Part shown: positions 25,358-33,635 of the stretch, piece after piece | Position numbering within the stretch: the stretch's first letter is position 1 | Layout: each line of letters begins with the position of its first letter | Assembly: GCA_018712645.1 (NCBI GenBank) | Contig: DVGO01000056.1 | Span: 1-64,000, forward strand | DNA length: 64,000 bases | Source of the DNA: Candidatus Faecousia faecavium | GTDB taxonomy: Bacteria > Bacillota > Clostridia > Oscillospirales > Oscillospiraceae | Direction of reading: 5' to 3' | Notes under the pieces: generated by a model | Told to the model about the DNA's origin: nothing | The model's database searches: none | The model's input: the letters and a program-made list of their open reading frames with translations, nothing else | Made by a program: the position numbers and the translations under genes

Positions 25358-25483
25358 GGGTGTAGGTGGTGTCGCGAAATGGAAAGGCAAAGCAAAGCGG
25401 AGCCTTGAAATGGAGCGGCATCACCGGGGGAGCCAGAGGTATATTAAGCCCCCGTCCCGCCGCAGCGACGCTACTCTCTCGCG

Positions 25484-26701
25484 CTACTCCTCAAATGAAA
25501 TCACCGTTTCTTTCGGCAACTTCTCATTCTGACAATTCAAAAGATAGGAGATTGCGTACTTGGCAAAGGGCTGAGATATCATTTTGTCCCAGTCTGCCAG
25601 CTGAATAATCTGCGCCGTTTTGGTTTCAAAGTCAAACTGAATCTCGCCCCATTCGCCGTCGCTGTCTGCCTGATACAGGTAGGTTGCGGCGGTGATTTTT
25701 TCTTTTCGCTTTTTCTGACGCTTGCGCTTCAAAACGATGGTGTGAAAGAGACCATCCTCAATCAGCAGCTGCGTCAGCTTCTGTACCGCTTTCTTGTAAG
25801 CCCGCTCCGCACCGCTGGCTGTGGAACCTTCAAACATCGCTGCCAAATCCTCCCATGTGGGACGGCGACGCATGGGCAGCACACAGCGGCAGTCCATGCA
25901 GACTGCCATGTGCCGCTCTATGAGAATCTGAGAACGGTAGTCCAGTTTGCTGTGTGCACGCTGGACAGCACCACCCCAGGAGTTGTCCCAGAGCATTGCA
26001 CTGTACACGCCACCGGCATCCCGGCTTAAATCCTCACCATCGTCCTCGGTGATATCCACATCAAAATCCTCGCTGAATTCCTTGTCGCGCTCACGGAGAA
26101 TGGTATCATAGATAGAAACGTTGCCCCGATTTTTGCGGGCTGCGGTGAGATAATCCTCCGCCGTCTTTTTGGTGCAGCCGGTTTTCTCCATGAATGCCGC
26201 AATGGTTTTCCTCCGGGAATCCCTCGCCTTGTTATAGAGCCATGCAATGCCCCGGACGGTTTTGTACTCGTCCAGATTTTTGAAGGAGCCGGATTCCTCA
26301 TAGCGGCGGCAGTTGAGAATGGCGTTGCCGATATCATAGTAGGCGTAGGTCAGAAAGTCTGCACCCTTATCAGGATCGTATCCCGGGCAGCACTCCACAA
26401 TCGCTGCTACGCAGTTCATCTTGTAATCCAGCAGACGAACCGGGTCGTAAGCGTAAAGCCCCTCCCGGTGGAAAAAACGGTAGATGCGCCCATTCAGTAT
26501 CTTCTCAATGTGGTGGAGGTAGAAACAGAGATACAGAAGATTGTGCTCCCGGTTTGCCATGACGATATATTGATTGATATCCTCAACCGCCAGCGGCTCC
26601 GGCGAGAGTTGAAAGGCGTGCTCCGCCTCAAACCGGGTCACGTTCTTTTCCAGACACTGGAAACCATATTTGGTGGTGTACCTTTCTGCCAACTTAGGCA
26701 T
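25484..26701 (-). CDS. Sigma-70-like protein of a mobile element
   Basis: A 405-residue protein. The centre resembles sigma region 2 (GYDPDKGADFLTYAYYDIGN near 115), followed by a region-3-like helix-turn-helix (CTKKTAEDYLTAAR near 190), and a region-4-like stretch near 290-330 (TWEDLAAMFEGSTASGAERA). A CxxC (AVCMDCRC) lies before the last. The C-terminal 70 residues are extra. It may direct RNA polymerase to element promoters or be a relative that has lost that role. AAGGAGG precedes the ATG. It is the second gene of an operon with the DUF6076 gene. Confidence 0.6.
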   Translation of the reverse strand: MPKLAERYTTKYGFQCLEKNVTRFEAEHAFQLSPEPLAVEDINQYIVMANREHNLLYLCFYLHHIEKILNGRIYRFFHREGLYAYDPVRLLDYKMNCVAAIVECCPGYDPDKGADFLTYAYYDIGNAILNCRRYEESGSFKNLDEYKTVRGIAWLYNKARDSRRKTIAAFMEKTGCTKKTAEDYLTAARKNRGNVSIYDTILRERDKEFSEDFDVDITEDDGEDLSRDAGGVYSAMLWDNSWGGAVQRAHSKLDYRSQILIERHMAVCMDCRCVLPMRRRPTWEDLAAMFEGSTASGAERAYKKAVQKLTQLLIEDGLFHTIVLKRKRQKKRKEKITAATYLYQADSDGEWGEIQFDFETKTAQIIQLADWDKMISQPFAKYAISYLLNCQNEKLPKETVISFEE

Positions 26702-26728
26702 GGGGCACCTCCTTCCTTTGTTTCAAAA

Positions 26729-27838
26729 TCACAGAAGCGCTTTGGCTTCCGCTTCCAAGGCATCCAGCTCCATCTCCTGAATGTATTTTCCATTGGCATA
26801 ATCGACACTGTTTTTTGATCGCTGCATTTTATCTTTTGCCAGCTTCTTCATCATCTTCCCCAGCGGTTTATCTGCATTCTTTCTTCTCAAACGGTGGTTG
26901 ATGGAATCCAACCGCTTCTTATATAGCTCCACATTGGGATTGTCTTCTGCCAGCTCCCGTTCCTTTCTGCCTTTCAGATTTCCAACCTGCCTGCAACTTC
27001 TGTGCCGCTTATCTCCGGGGGCATAGCCACCACAGTATTTCGTTGGCCTGGCATTGATGGTCAGAAACCAACGTCCGCAGGTTCGGCACTTCTTAGGAGC
27101 GTGTCCTACACACAAGCCTTCGTACAGATCGGAACGGAACATTCCCACGAAAGAAACATAGATCATGTGCTTTGCGATTACCGGCGTCTTGCTGTCGGGC
27201 CGCAGCAGCGTCGTGTATTGGGTGGTGGCATTGGTCATTGCCATCCAGGCGGCATTGTTCTCGAATTTTTCAATCTTCGGGAAGCACTCCCCAAAGAGAG
27301 TGGCAATGTTCTGGGGCGTTCGCTTGAATCCGGGATCGTTCAGCTTCTCCGCAAAGGAAAGCATGGTTTGCTGATATTGCTCCAAAGAATATCCCAACTG
27401 CGCCAGCACCGGCAGCGTCCGAAGCAGGGTTTTGCCCTGTTCATATTTTGGATCCGACAGAATGTCCAGAGTGCTGCCGCCAAAGACAGTGCTGTATTCG
27501 ATTGCGTTGTTCAGATATGCTTCCGAGAAAATCCGCTCAATCCGACCTTCCACATCGGGCACATCCATATAGGAAAAGGGTTTCACATCTTTCAGAAGCT
27601 TCGCAATCTGCTGGGCGCTTTCCCGCGCCGCCGAAAGCAATGCAGGATTCCCGGGACCGAAAGTAAGAGAGTTTATCAGCGCATACTGCACCGTACATAG
27701 TTCTTTCAGTTTCTCGATCACTTCGGCTGGGATATTCAGGGCGTCACAGCCAATGGTTCCGCAAGGGAAGCTTTTCCCGGAGTAGAAAGCCAATCCGTTC
27801 CAGAAGTCAAGAGATACCGCATCGTTTGTATTCATCAT
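26729..27838 (-). CDS. DUF6076 domain-containing zinc-finger protein
   Basis: A 369-residue protein matching the DUF6076 proteins found on Firmicutes elements. The N-terminal 230 residues are helical. A zinc site reads CRTCGRWFLT, then KYCGG and HRSCRQ near 245-275, followed by a long basic, charged C-terminus. It probably binds nucleic acid; the function is unknown. ATG 27838 or 27835 fits the GGAGGG ribosome site; the TTG at 27850 overlaps that site. It is divergent from the primase genes, sharing a 200-base regulatory region. Confidence 0.7.
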   Translation of the reverse strand: MMNTNDAVSLDFWNGLAFYSGKSFPCGTIGCDALNIPAEVIEKLKELCTVQYALINSLTFGPGNPALLSAARESAQQIAKLLKDVKPFSYMDVPDVEGRIERIFSEAYLNNAIEYSTVFGGSTLDILSDPKYEQGKTLLRTLPVLAQLGYSLEQYQQTMLSFAEKLNDPGFKRTPQNIATLFGECFPKIEKFENNAAWMAMTNATTQYTTLLRPDSKTPVIAKHMIYVSFVGMFRSDLYEGLCVGHAPKKCRTCGRWFLTINARPTKYCGGYAPGDKRHRSCRQVGNLKGRKERELAEDNPNVELYKKRLDSINHRLRRKNADKPLGKMMKKLAKDKMQRSKNSVDYANGKYIQEMELDALEAEAKALL

Positions 27839-27899
27839 CCAACCCTCCAAAATTGTTTTCGCTCATTATAGCACATATGTTCTATAATTGGAAGAGGGT

Positions 27900-27951
27900 T
27901 TGTCCTGTTTTTTGAAATGGGCTTGTCCTGCGATTAGCCTGTTTTTTGAAA
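27900..27951. repeat. Iteron-like direct repeats upstream of the primase genes
   Basis: CCTGTTTTTTGAAA occurs at 27904-27917 and 27938-27951 (34-bp spacing), and TTGTCCTG at 27900-27907 and 27923-27930. They lie in the divergent intergenic region before the CHC2/P4 primase genes, where an origin or regulator site of a replicating element would be. A TATAAT for the minus-strand operon lies near 27863. Confidence 0.45.
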
Positions 27952-27981
27952 ATTTCCCCATAACCATAGTGAGGAGGTAAA

Positions 27982-28038
27982 ATGCCTGTTGAGCCAGCGG
28001 GTATTTTCCTCCCCAATATTTTTATGGAGGCAAGATAA
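27982..28038 (+). CDS. 18-residue leader peptide coupled to the CHC2 gene
   Basis: A GAGGAGGT ribosome site is followed by ATG 27982 and an 18-codon ORF (MPVEPAGIFLPNIFMEAR). Its TAA overlaps the ATG of the next gene (TAATG), while the GGAGGC site of that gene lies inside the ORF. The layout suggests translational coupling. No homologue is known to me; it could be chance. Confidence 0.4.
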   Translation: MPVEPAGIFLPNIFMEAR

Positions 28039-28631
28039 TGCGCGTATTTGAAACCATCAAGGCAGCCGTAACCCTGCGGCAGGCTGCCGAACACTATGGG
28101 CTGCGGGTTCTGCCAAACGGCATGACCTGCTGCCCATTCCACGAGGACGCTCACCCAAGTCTTAAGCTGAATGAGGATTACTTCTTCTGCTTCGGCTGCG
28201 GGGCCAGCGGAGATGTCATCGACTTCACCGCAAAGCTATTCGGCATCAGCCTCAAGGATGCCGCAACGAAACTCGCCGCTGATTTCGGCATCAATCCCAG
28301 ACCGCCAACACAATCGGATATGCCCACTTTTCATGCAGAGCCTTCCCGGGACAGGGAGCGGCTCTGCATTTGTGCTCTCCGGGAATATCTTCGGCATCTA
28401 CGCATCTGGCAGCTGCGGTATCGTCCAGAGAAGCCGGGCGACCCAATTCATCCCCGCTTTGCCGAGGCGATGAAGATGCTGCCCACGGTGAATGAGCTTC
28501 TCGACTGCCTGCTGGGGAATGATTTGCTTCTGGCGAAACAGACGGCTAAAATGCTTTGTGACGATGGGCATATTCAGCGACTGTCTGAGTATCTCGGGAC
28601 ACTGTCTGAGAAAGAGAGGGATTGTGCATGA
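28038..28631 (+). CDS. CHC2 zinc-finger primase-like protein
   Basis: A 197-residue protein with a DnaG-type CHC2 zinc finger in the first 65 residues (CCPFHEDAHPSLKL, then FFCFGCGASGDVIDF). The remaining helical part has no TOPRIM domain. On clostridial elements such proteins precede a P4-type helicase, so the two likely start replication together. GGAGGC precedes the ATG, and the stop overlaps the next start in ATGA. Confidence 0.8.
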   Translation: MRVFETIKAAVTLRQAAEHYGLRVLPNGMTCCPFHEDAHPSLKLNEDYFFCFGCGASGDVIDFTAKLFGISLKDAATKLAADFGINPRPPTQSDMPTFHAEPSRDRERLCICALREYLRHLRIWQLRYRPEKPGDPIHPRFAEAMKMLPTVNELLDCLLGNDLLLAKQTAKMLCDDGHIQRLSEYLGTLSEKERDCA

Positions 28632-30145
28632 GCGGTACACCGGAATGGCTGGATGACAAGGGGAAGATCATCGAGCACAGATACTGCCAGTGCTTTCTGG
28701 AACAGCAGCCCATGATCAGCAAGGGAGAGGACTTTTTCACCACGGAGGGCGTCGTCACCGATAAGGACCGGCTCCTGCGGGATGTGTTCGACGACATCAA
28801 GGAACACCTGACCGGCGGGCTGGTGACGAAAGCTAAAAACCTGCTGGAAGCCATCCGTATGGAGTGCTATGACCGGGGAGCGCTGGAAAAGCATCAGGAT
28901 CGTATTTTCCTCGCCAACGGCACCCTGTTTCTGGACGGCAACTTCGTGGAGAAAAAAGGCTTCTGCCTGAACCGCCTGCCCATCTCCTACAATCCCAACG
29001 CACCGCAGCCGGAGGTCTGGCTGCGGTTTCTGTCTGAACTTCTGGAGCCGGAGGACATTCTGACCTTGCAGGAGTTCATGGGATACTGCCTGATTCCCTG
29101 CACCCGGGGTCAGGTGATGCTGCTCATTAAGGGAAACGGCGGCGAGGGCAAGTCCCGGATCGGCGTGGTGATGCACACCCTGTTCGGCGCCAATGCAAAA
29201 AACGGCAGCATTGACAAGGTGGAAAACAGTGCCTTCGCCCGGGCGGATTTGCAGCATGTGCTGGTGATGGTGGATGACGATACCAAGATGGAGGCCCTCT
29301 CATCTACCCACTATGTAAAATCCATCATCACCGCGGAAACCCCCATGGATTTGGAACGGAAGAAGGAGCAGAGCTTTCAGGGGGACATGTATGTCCGCTT
29401 CATGGCGTTCTCCAACGGCGATCTGGAGGCTCTGTACGACAAGTCCGAGGGTTTCTTCCGGCGGCAGCTGATTTTGCAGACCAGACGGAAGCCTCCGGGC
29501 AGAGAGGATGACCCCTATCTATCCGACAAGCTGAAACAGGAGGTGGAAGGCATCTTCCTCTGGTGCCTTGAGGGATTAAGAAGGCTCCAATCCAACAGCT
29601 ATCGCTTCACGGTAAGCCAAAGGGCGGCGGAAAACAAGGAGCACGCCAAGCGGAACGCCAATAATCTGGTAGAGTTTATGCAGTCTGAGGGGTACATCCA
29701 ACTGAAAGGAGACAGCACCATCACCTCCCGGGATTTGTATGCCATCTACCAGATGTGGTGTGAGGACAACGGCTATCGTCCCATCGCCCAGCGGTCGGTG
29801 AGCAGCTACCTGAAAAGCCATCTGGAGGACTACAATCTGGAATCCCGGAACACGCCATTCTTCGTTTTGCCCGGTTTTTACTGCCGAAGATACAGGCGGA
29901 TTTGGAAAAGAAAGAGGAATAAGACTTTGGCAGGCAGTGGATTTGTGTCTGCTGCCTGCCGCACATTTGACGATACAATCACCTTTTACTATTATGAACA
30001 CATGGAGGAGAATGCTTATGAACGCAGTGATTTATGCTCGATATTCTTCCGACCGGCAGCGGGAAGAATCCATCGAAGGCCAGCTCCGGGAATGTACGGA
30101 GTATGCCAGGAAAAACAACCTGACCCTGCTTGGAACCTATGTTGA
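28628..30145 (+). CDS. P4/D5-type phage or plasmid primase-helicase (C-terminus probably frameshifted)
   Basis: An SF3 helicase of the P4 alpha/D5 type. The D5_N region is followed by Walker A KGNGGEGKSR near residue 168 and Walker B VMVDDD near 213, then the downstream arginine-finger region FMAFSNGD. The C-terminal winged helix ends near 410. After about residue 415 the frame becomes unlike the family (Arg/Lys-rich, then cysteines) and runs 128 bases into the recombinase gene. A shift to the -1 frame at the five-T run 29875-29879 gives a charged tail ending in EKKEE and a TAA at 29920. That end is more natural, so an indel or slippage is likely. Confidence 0.75.
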   Translation: MSGTPEWLDDKGKIIEHRYCQCFLEQQPMISKGEDFFTTEGVVTDKDRLLRDVFDDIKEHLTGGLVTKAKNLLEAIRMECYDRGALEKHQDRIFLANGTLFLDGNFVEKKGFCLNRLPISYNPNAPQPEVWLRFLSELLEPEDILTLQEFMGYCLIPCTRGQVMLLIKGNGGEGKSRIGVVMHTLFGANAKNGSIDKVENSAFARADLQHVLVMVDDDTKMEALSSTHYVKSIITAETPMDLERKKEQSFQGDMYVRFMAFSNGDLEALYDKSEGFFRRQLILQTRRKPPGREDDPYLSDKLKQEVEGIFLWCLEGLRRLQSNSYRFTVSQRAAENKEHAKRNANNLVEFMQSEGYIQLKGDSTITSRDLYAIYQMWCEDNGYRPIAQRSVSSYLKSHLEDYNLESRNTPFFVLPGFYCRRYRRIWKRKRNKTLAGSGFVSAACRTFDDTITFYYYEHMEENAYERSDLCSIFFRPAAGRIHRRPAPGMYGVCQEKQPDPAWNLC

Positions 30146-31517
30146 CCGGGCGCTATCTGCCAGAACGGCGGACAGGCCGGATTTCCAGCGGATGATTGCC
30201 GACAGTGCCAAAGGTGTTTTTGATGTGGTGCTGGTGTGGAAGCTGGACCGCTTTTCCCGGGATCGCTATGACAGTGCCCACTACAAGCACATTCTGAAAA
30301 AGAACGGTGTCCGACTGATCTCCATCAAGGAAAACATTTCCGACGGCCCGGAGGGTATCATTCTGGAATCCATGCTGGAAGGCTATGCGGAGTATTACTC
30401 GGCAGAACTCTCCCAGAAGATTCGCCGAGGACAGCAGGATAACGCTATCAAGTGCATGAATAACGGTGGAAATACCCCGCTGGGCTACTATGTGGACAAG
30501 GCAACGGGGAAACTTGATATTGACTCCGAAACAGCGCCCTATGTTCGGGAACTGTTTTCCCGCTACGCAGACGGCGAGCGGCTCACAGTTTTACAGGCAG
30601 AAATGGCGCAGCGGGGACTTCGTTCCAAGCGGGGCAATCCCTATTCCATCAGCGTGCTCAGTAATCTGCTGAAAAACCGCAAGTACATCGGAGAATATAA
30701 GTACGGTGATGTGATTATCCCGGATGGGATTCCGGCAATCATAGACAAAGAATTATTTGAAAGGGTGCAAACGCGTATGGCAGCAAACAAAAAGGCCCCG
30801 GCACGGGCAAAGGCAGAGGAAGAATATCTGCTTACTACGAAGCTATACTGTGGGGAGTGTGGGCGGCTGATGGCCGGTGAAAGCGGAAAGGGCTGCAAAG
30901 GAGTTGTTTATCATTACTACAAGTGCAGCGGGGCAAAGCGGAAACTGGGCTGTAAAAAGAAAGCCATCCGAAAGGACTGGATTGAGGATGTGGTGGTTAA
31001 GTTTACGGTTACCCATGTGCTCACCGACACCGCCATTGACCGCATTGCGGATGCCATTGTTGTGATGCAGGAGCAGGAGGATACCATGACCCCGGTGCTG
31101 AAACAGCAGCTGCAGCAGTGCGAAACAGAGATCCGCAATGTGATGAAGGCCATCCGGCAGGGTATCATCACCGAAACTACCAAGGAGTGCCTGGAGGAAC
31201 TGGAAATCCAGCGGGATTCTCTGAAAGCCAGCATTGCCCAGCTTGCTCTGGAGCGGCGCAAGTTTACCAAGGAAGAAATCGTGGAATGGATCAGCCGCTA
31301 TAAGGACGGCAATATCAACGATCCCGACTACCGGAGGGAAATCATTGATACCTTTGTAAATTCTGTCTATGTGTACGATGACAAATTGCTTCTCACCTAC
31401 AACTACAAAGACGGCACTCAGGCCCTGACTCTAAAGGAAATTGAAGCTGCCCTGAGTTCGGATTTAACCAGTATGTGTCCACCAGTCTTTGAAATCCGAA
31501 CTTTTCCTTCTGGATAA
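30018..31517 (+). CDS. Large serine recombinase (integrase/resolvase family)
   Basis: A 499-residue large serine recombinase. The catalytic domain begins AVIYARYSSDRQREESIEGQ, with the nucleophile Ser in that stretch, and has LVWKLDRFSRDRYD near 75. The recombinase domain is near 165-255, followed by a zinc ribbon (YCGECGRLM and KCSGAKRKLGC) and a coiled coil. ATG 30018 follows GGAGGAGA. The last codons run through a copy of the tRNA-Val 3' end, and the stop lies in the loop of a terminator hairpin, so the C-terminal tail is encoded by the attachment region. Confidence 0.92.
   Translation: MNAVIYARYSSDRQREESIEGQLRECTEYARKNNLTLLGTYVDRALSARTADRPDFQRMIADSAKGVFDVVLVWKLDRFSRDRYDSAHYKHILKKNGVRLISIKENISDGPEGIILESMLEGYAEYYSAELSQKIRRGQQDNAIKCMNNGGNTPLGYYVDKATGKLDIDSETAPYVRELFSRYADGERLTVLQAEMAQRGLRSKRGNPYSISVLSNLLKNRKYIGEYKYGDVIIPDGIPAIIDKELFERVQTRMAANKKAPARAKAEEEYLLTTKLYCGECGRLMAGESGKGCKGVVYHYYKCSGAKRKLGCKKKAIRKDWIEDVVVKFTVTHVLTDTAIDRIADAIVVMQEQEDTMTPVLKQQLQQCETEIRNVMKAIRQGIITETTKECLEELEIQRDSLKASIAQLALERRKFTKEEIVEWISRYKDGNINDPDYRREIIDTFVNSVYVYDDKLLLTYNYKDGTQALTLKEIEAALSSDLTSMCPPVFEIRTFPSG
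31477..31503 (+). other. Candidate attR site inside the recombinase 3' end
   Basis: GTCCACCA, seven bases, AAATCCGAACTT. It matches the tRNA-Val 3' end and terminator arm at 11197-11224, and the chromosomal gene eutH follows at once. Confidence 0.45.
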
Positions 31518-31530
31518 GTTCGGGTTTTTC
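31492..31530 (+). terminator. Terminator overlapping the recombinase stop codon
   Basis: AAATCCGAACTT (31492-31503) pairs with AAGTTCGGGTTT (31516-31527), then TTC and more T's. The recombinase TAA (31515-31517) sits at the loop edge. It may be the native terminator of tRNA-Val before insertion. Confidence 0.7.
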
Positions 31531-31562
31531 TTTTATTGTTTGCAGAAAGGGCAGGTGGCAGT

Positions 31563-32645
31563 ATGACCCTGCAATCCATTCTTCTCTGGGCCATGGCTTT
31601 CGGTGCCTTAATTGGCGGCGGGGATCATCTTTTGGGAAATCGGTTCCGATTGGGCAAACGCTTTGAAGAAGCCTTTCAGCTTCTTGGCCCCATTGCCCTG
31701 TCCATGGCAGGCATCATCTGTCTGGCCCCGCTGATTTCTTCCGGTCTGTCGGGAATCATTGTCCCTTGTTTTCGTGCTCTTGGTCTGGACCCCGGTTTGT
31801 TCGGCGGGATTCTTCCCATTGACATGGGCGGTTATCCCCTGGCGATGGACTTAGCGGATGATGCGCAAATTGGACGGTTTTCCGGGATTCTGGTAGCGGC
31901 AATCTTTGGCTGCACCATTATTTTCACCATCCCCGTGGGATTGGGCACCATACGCCCGGAAGATCAGCCCTGGTTTATCAAGGGCATTCTGCTGGGTCTG
32001 GCGGTGATGCCTGCGCCGTTGCTGCTTGGGGGCATTGCCTGCGGGCTTCCCGTTTTCACTGCGCTTGTCAGCATGTTACCCATTGCTGCACTGTGTCTGC
32101 CGCTGTTTTGGGGATTGCTCCGATGCCCGCAAAAAACCGCTCATGGATTTCAGGTGTTGGCAAAGTGGATTCAGAAAGCAGCCATTCTGGGCCTGACCCT
32201 TGGCGCTGTTCAGCATCTGACCGGCACTCCCCTGCTGAAAAGTCTCACCCCGTTGTCAGAAGCCATGGAAGTGGTCTGCTCCATTGCCATTGCCATGCTG
32301 GGCAGCATGCCTCTGGCAGAGCTGATTCAGCAGGTACTGAAGGTTCCCTTTGCCTGGATTGGCAAGCACACCGGACTCAATGCCGCCAGCACCACCGTAC
32401 TGCTGGTGGGCGTGGTCAGCGTGGTCCCCGCCCTTGCCATGATTCCCCGTATGGACAACCGTGGGAAAGTGGTAATCGGGGCGTTTCTGGTCTGCGGCGC
32501 TTCCACCTTTGCCGCCCATCTGGGCTTTGCCGTGGCTGAAGAACCGGGACTGATTCCGGCACTGCTGCTTGCCAAACTGCTGGGCGGCATATTGGGAATG
32601 ACCCTGGCTCTGATCGTTACCAAAAAGCAAACATGTGCAGCATAA
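31563..32645 (+). CDS. eutH: EutH-type ethanolamine transporter
   Basis: A 360-residue membrane protein with about ten hydrophobic segments. It starts as EutH proteins do (AFGALIGGGDHLLGNRF) and carries PIDMGGYPLAMDLA near residue 93, a hallmark of EutH. It should bring ethanolamine across the membrane. No other eut genes lie in the window, so it is an orphan here. ATG 31563 follows AGGTGG; the longer frame starts inside the upstream terminator. Confidence 0.85.
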   Translation: MTLQSILLWAMAFGALIGGGDHLLGNRFRLGKRFEEAFQLLGPIALSMAGIICLAPLISSGLSGIIVPCFRALGLDPGLFGGILPIDMGGYPLAMDLADDAQIGRFSGILVAAIFGCTIIFTIPVGLGTIRPEDQPWFIKGILLGLAVMPAPLLLGGIACGLPVFTALVSMLPIAALCLPLFWGLLRCPQKTAHGFQVLAKWIQKAAILGLTLGAVQHLTGTPLLKSLTPLSEAMEVVCSIAIAMLGSMPLAELIQQVLKVPFAWIGKHTGLNAASTTVLLVGVVSVVPALAMIPRMDNRGKVVIGAFLVCGASTFAAHLGFAVAEEPGLIPALLLAKLLGGILGMTLALIVTKKQTCAA

Positions 32646-32674
32646 AAGCGGCAGCGAAAATTCGCTGCCGCTTT
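32645..32674. terminator. Bidirectional terminator between eutH and the DMT transporter gene
   Basis: AAAGCGGCAGCGAA pairs with TTCGCTGCCGCTTT around two bases. It serves both convergent genes. Confidence 0.75.
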
Positions 32675-32680
32675 CCTTAT

Positions 32681-33589
32681 TTACATGTCGTAAATGCCCA
32701 TAATCAGAATACCCGCGAAGGTAATGGCAATGCACAGATAGTGCTTCCAGCTCAGCTTTTCCTTCAGGAACAGGCGGCTCCACAGGACGGAGGCCATGCA
32801 GTAGGAGGAAATGATGGGCGCTGCCAGTGCAGACTCCCCGCTGGCCAGGGCGTAGATGTAAGTCAGCTGACCGGCGGTTTCAAATCCGGCGCCCACATAT
32901 TTGGGCAGTTCCATTTTGGGAACCAGCTTCTGCTTCTTGATGATGACCGTGTAAACAAAGCAAACAATGCCGGCCATCAGGAAGGTCAGCTCGTAAGCTA
33001 CATTGGCAGAATCCTCGTTCAGCGTCTCCAGTACCAGATCGTCGGCAAAAGTACCGGCGGCATCCAGCAGGCAGTAGGCAATGGGCAGAGCCAAAGCCAG
33101 CCAGGATTTGGCATACTTATAATTGGATGCTTCCTGACGGGCTGCCCGGAGGGTTTCATCCTCGTTTGCCTCCACAAAGCCCAGGCCGATGACACCGGCG
33201 CAGGCAAAGACAATTGCCAGGTACTGGGTTGCCTCCATGGGCTCCGCTGTGCCGCTGACAATGGCAATGATGGCAACCAGAGCGCCGGAAGCGTTACAGA
33301 TGGGAGAAGAAATGGACAGTTCAATGTAGCGAAGTCCCACATAGCCCAATGTCATGGAGCCGATATACAGCAGGCTCACAGGCAGATAGGTCAAAATCAC
33401 ATTCCAGGAAATCTCCACACCGTTGACAAAGACCATATACCCGGCATGCAGGCCCATCACCAGGCCCACAGCCATCACCATCTTAAACTGGCTGTATTTG
33501 TCCCTGGCATCCCGGCAGCCGATTTTGGAGAAAAAGTCCGACCCGGACCAGCACAGCAACGTGATAATGGAAAACCAAAACCAAGTCAT
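32681..33589 (-). CDS. DMT/EamA-family transporter
   Basis: A 302-residue protein with ten predicted membrane helices in two EamA-like repeats (first half ending near GVIGLGFVEA, second half ending LCIAITFAGILIMGIYD). The substrate is unknown; the superfamily exports amino acids, nucleosides and other metabolites. GAGAGGT precedes the ATG. It is the last gene of the operon with the AbrB-type regulator and the YnbB-type lyase (46-base gap). Confidence 0.8.
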   Translation of the reverse strand: MTWFWFSIITLLCWSGSDFFSKIGCRDARDKYSQFKMVMAVGLVMGLHAGYMVFVNGVEISWNVILTYLPVSLLYIGSMTLGYVGLRYIELSISSPICNASGALVAIIAIVSGTAEPMEATQYLAIVFACAGVIGLGFVEANEDETLRAARQEASNYKYAKSWLALALPIAYCLLDAAGTFADDLVLETLNEDSANVAYELTFLMAGIVCFVYTVIIKKQKLVPKMELPKYVGAGFETAGQLTYIYALASGESALAAPIISSYCMASVLWSRLFLKEKLSWKHYLCIAITFAGILIMGIYDM

Positions 33590-33635
33590 TTTCTTACCTC
33601 TCTCGTTTCTCTAGGATGGGGCGGCAATGGCCCAA

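Larger units (their letters stand above)
11197..31503. mobile_element. Candidate 20-kb integrated island with sugar-utilisation cargo
   Basis: The interval is bounded by two copies of a tRNA-Val 3'-end plus terminator block. It has tnpV and a DUF6809 gene just inside the left end, and a sigma-like protein, DUF6076 protein, CHC2 protein, P4-type primase/helicase and large serine recombinase at the right end. Between them lies a sugar isomerase, kinase, repressor, sensor cassette and ABC importer. No conjugation genes are visible, so it would be a mobilisable or defective element. The alternative is two separate insertions (11.2-12.3 kb and 25-31.5 kb) around resident sugar genes. Confidence 0.4.
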
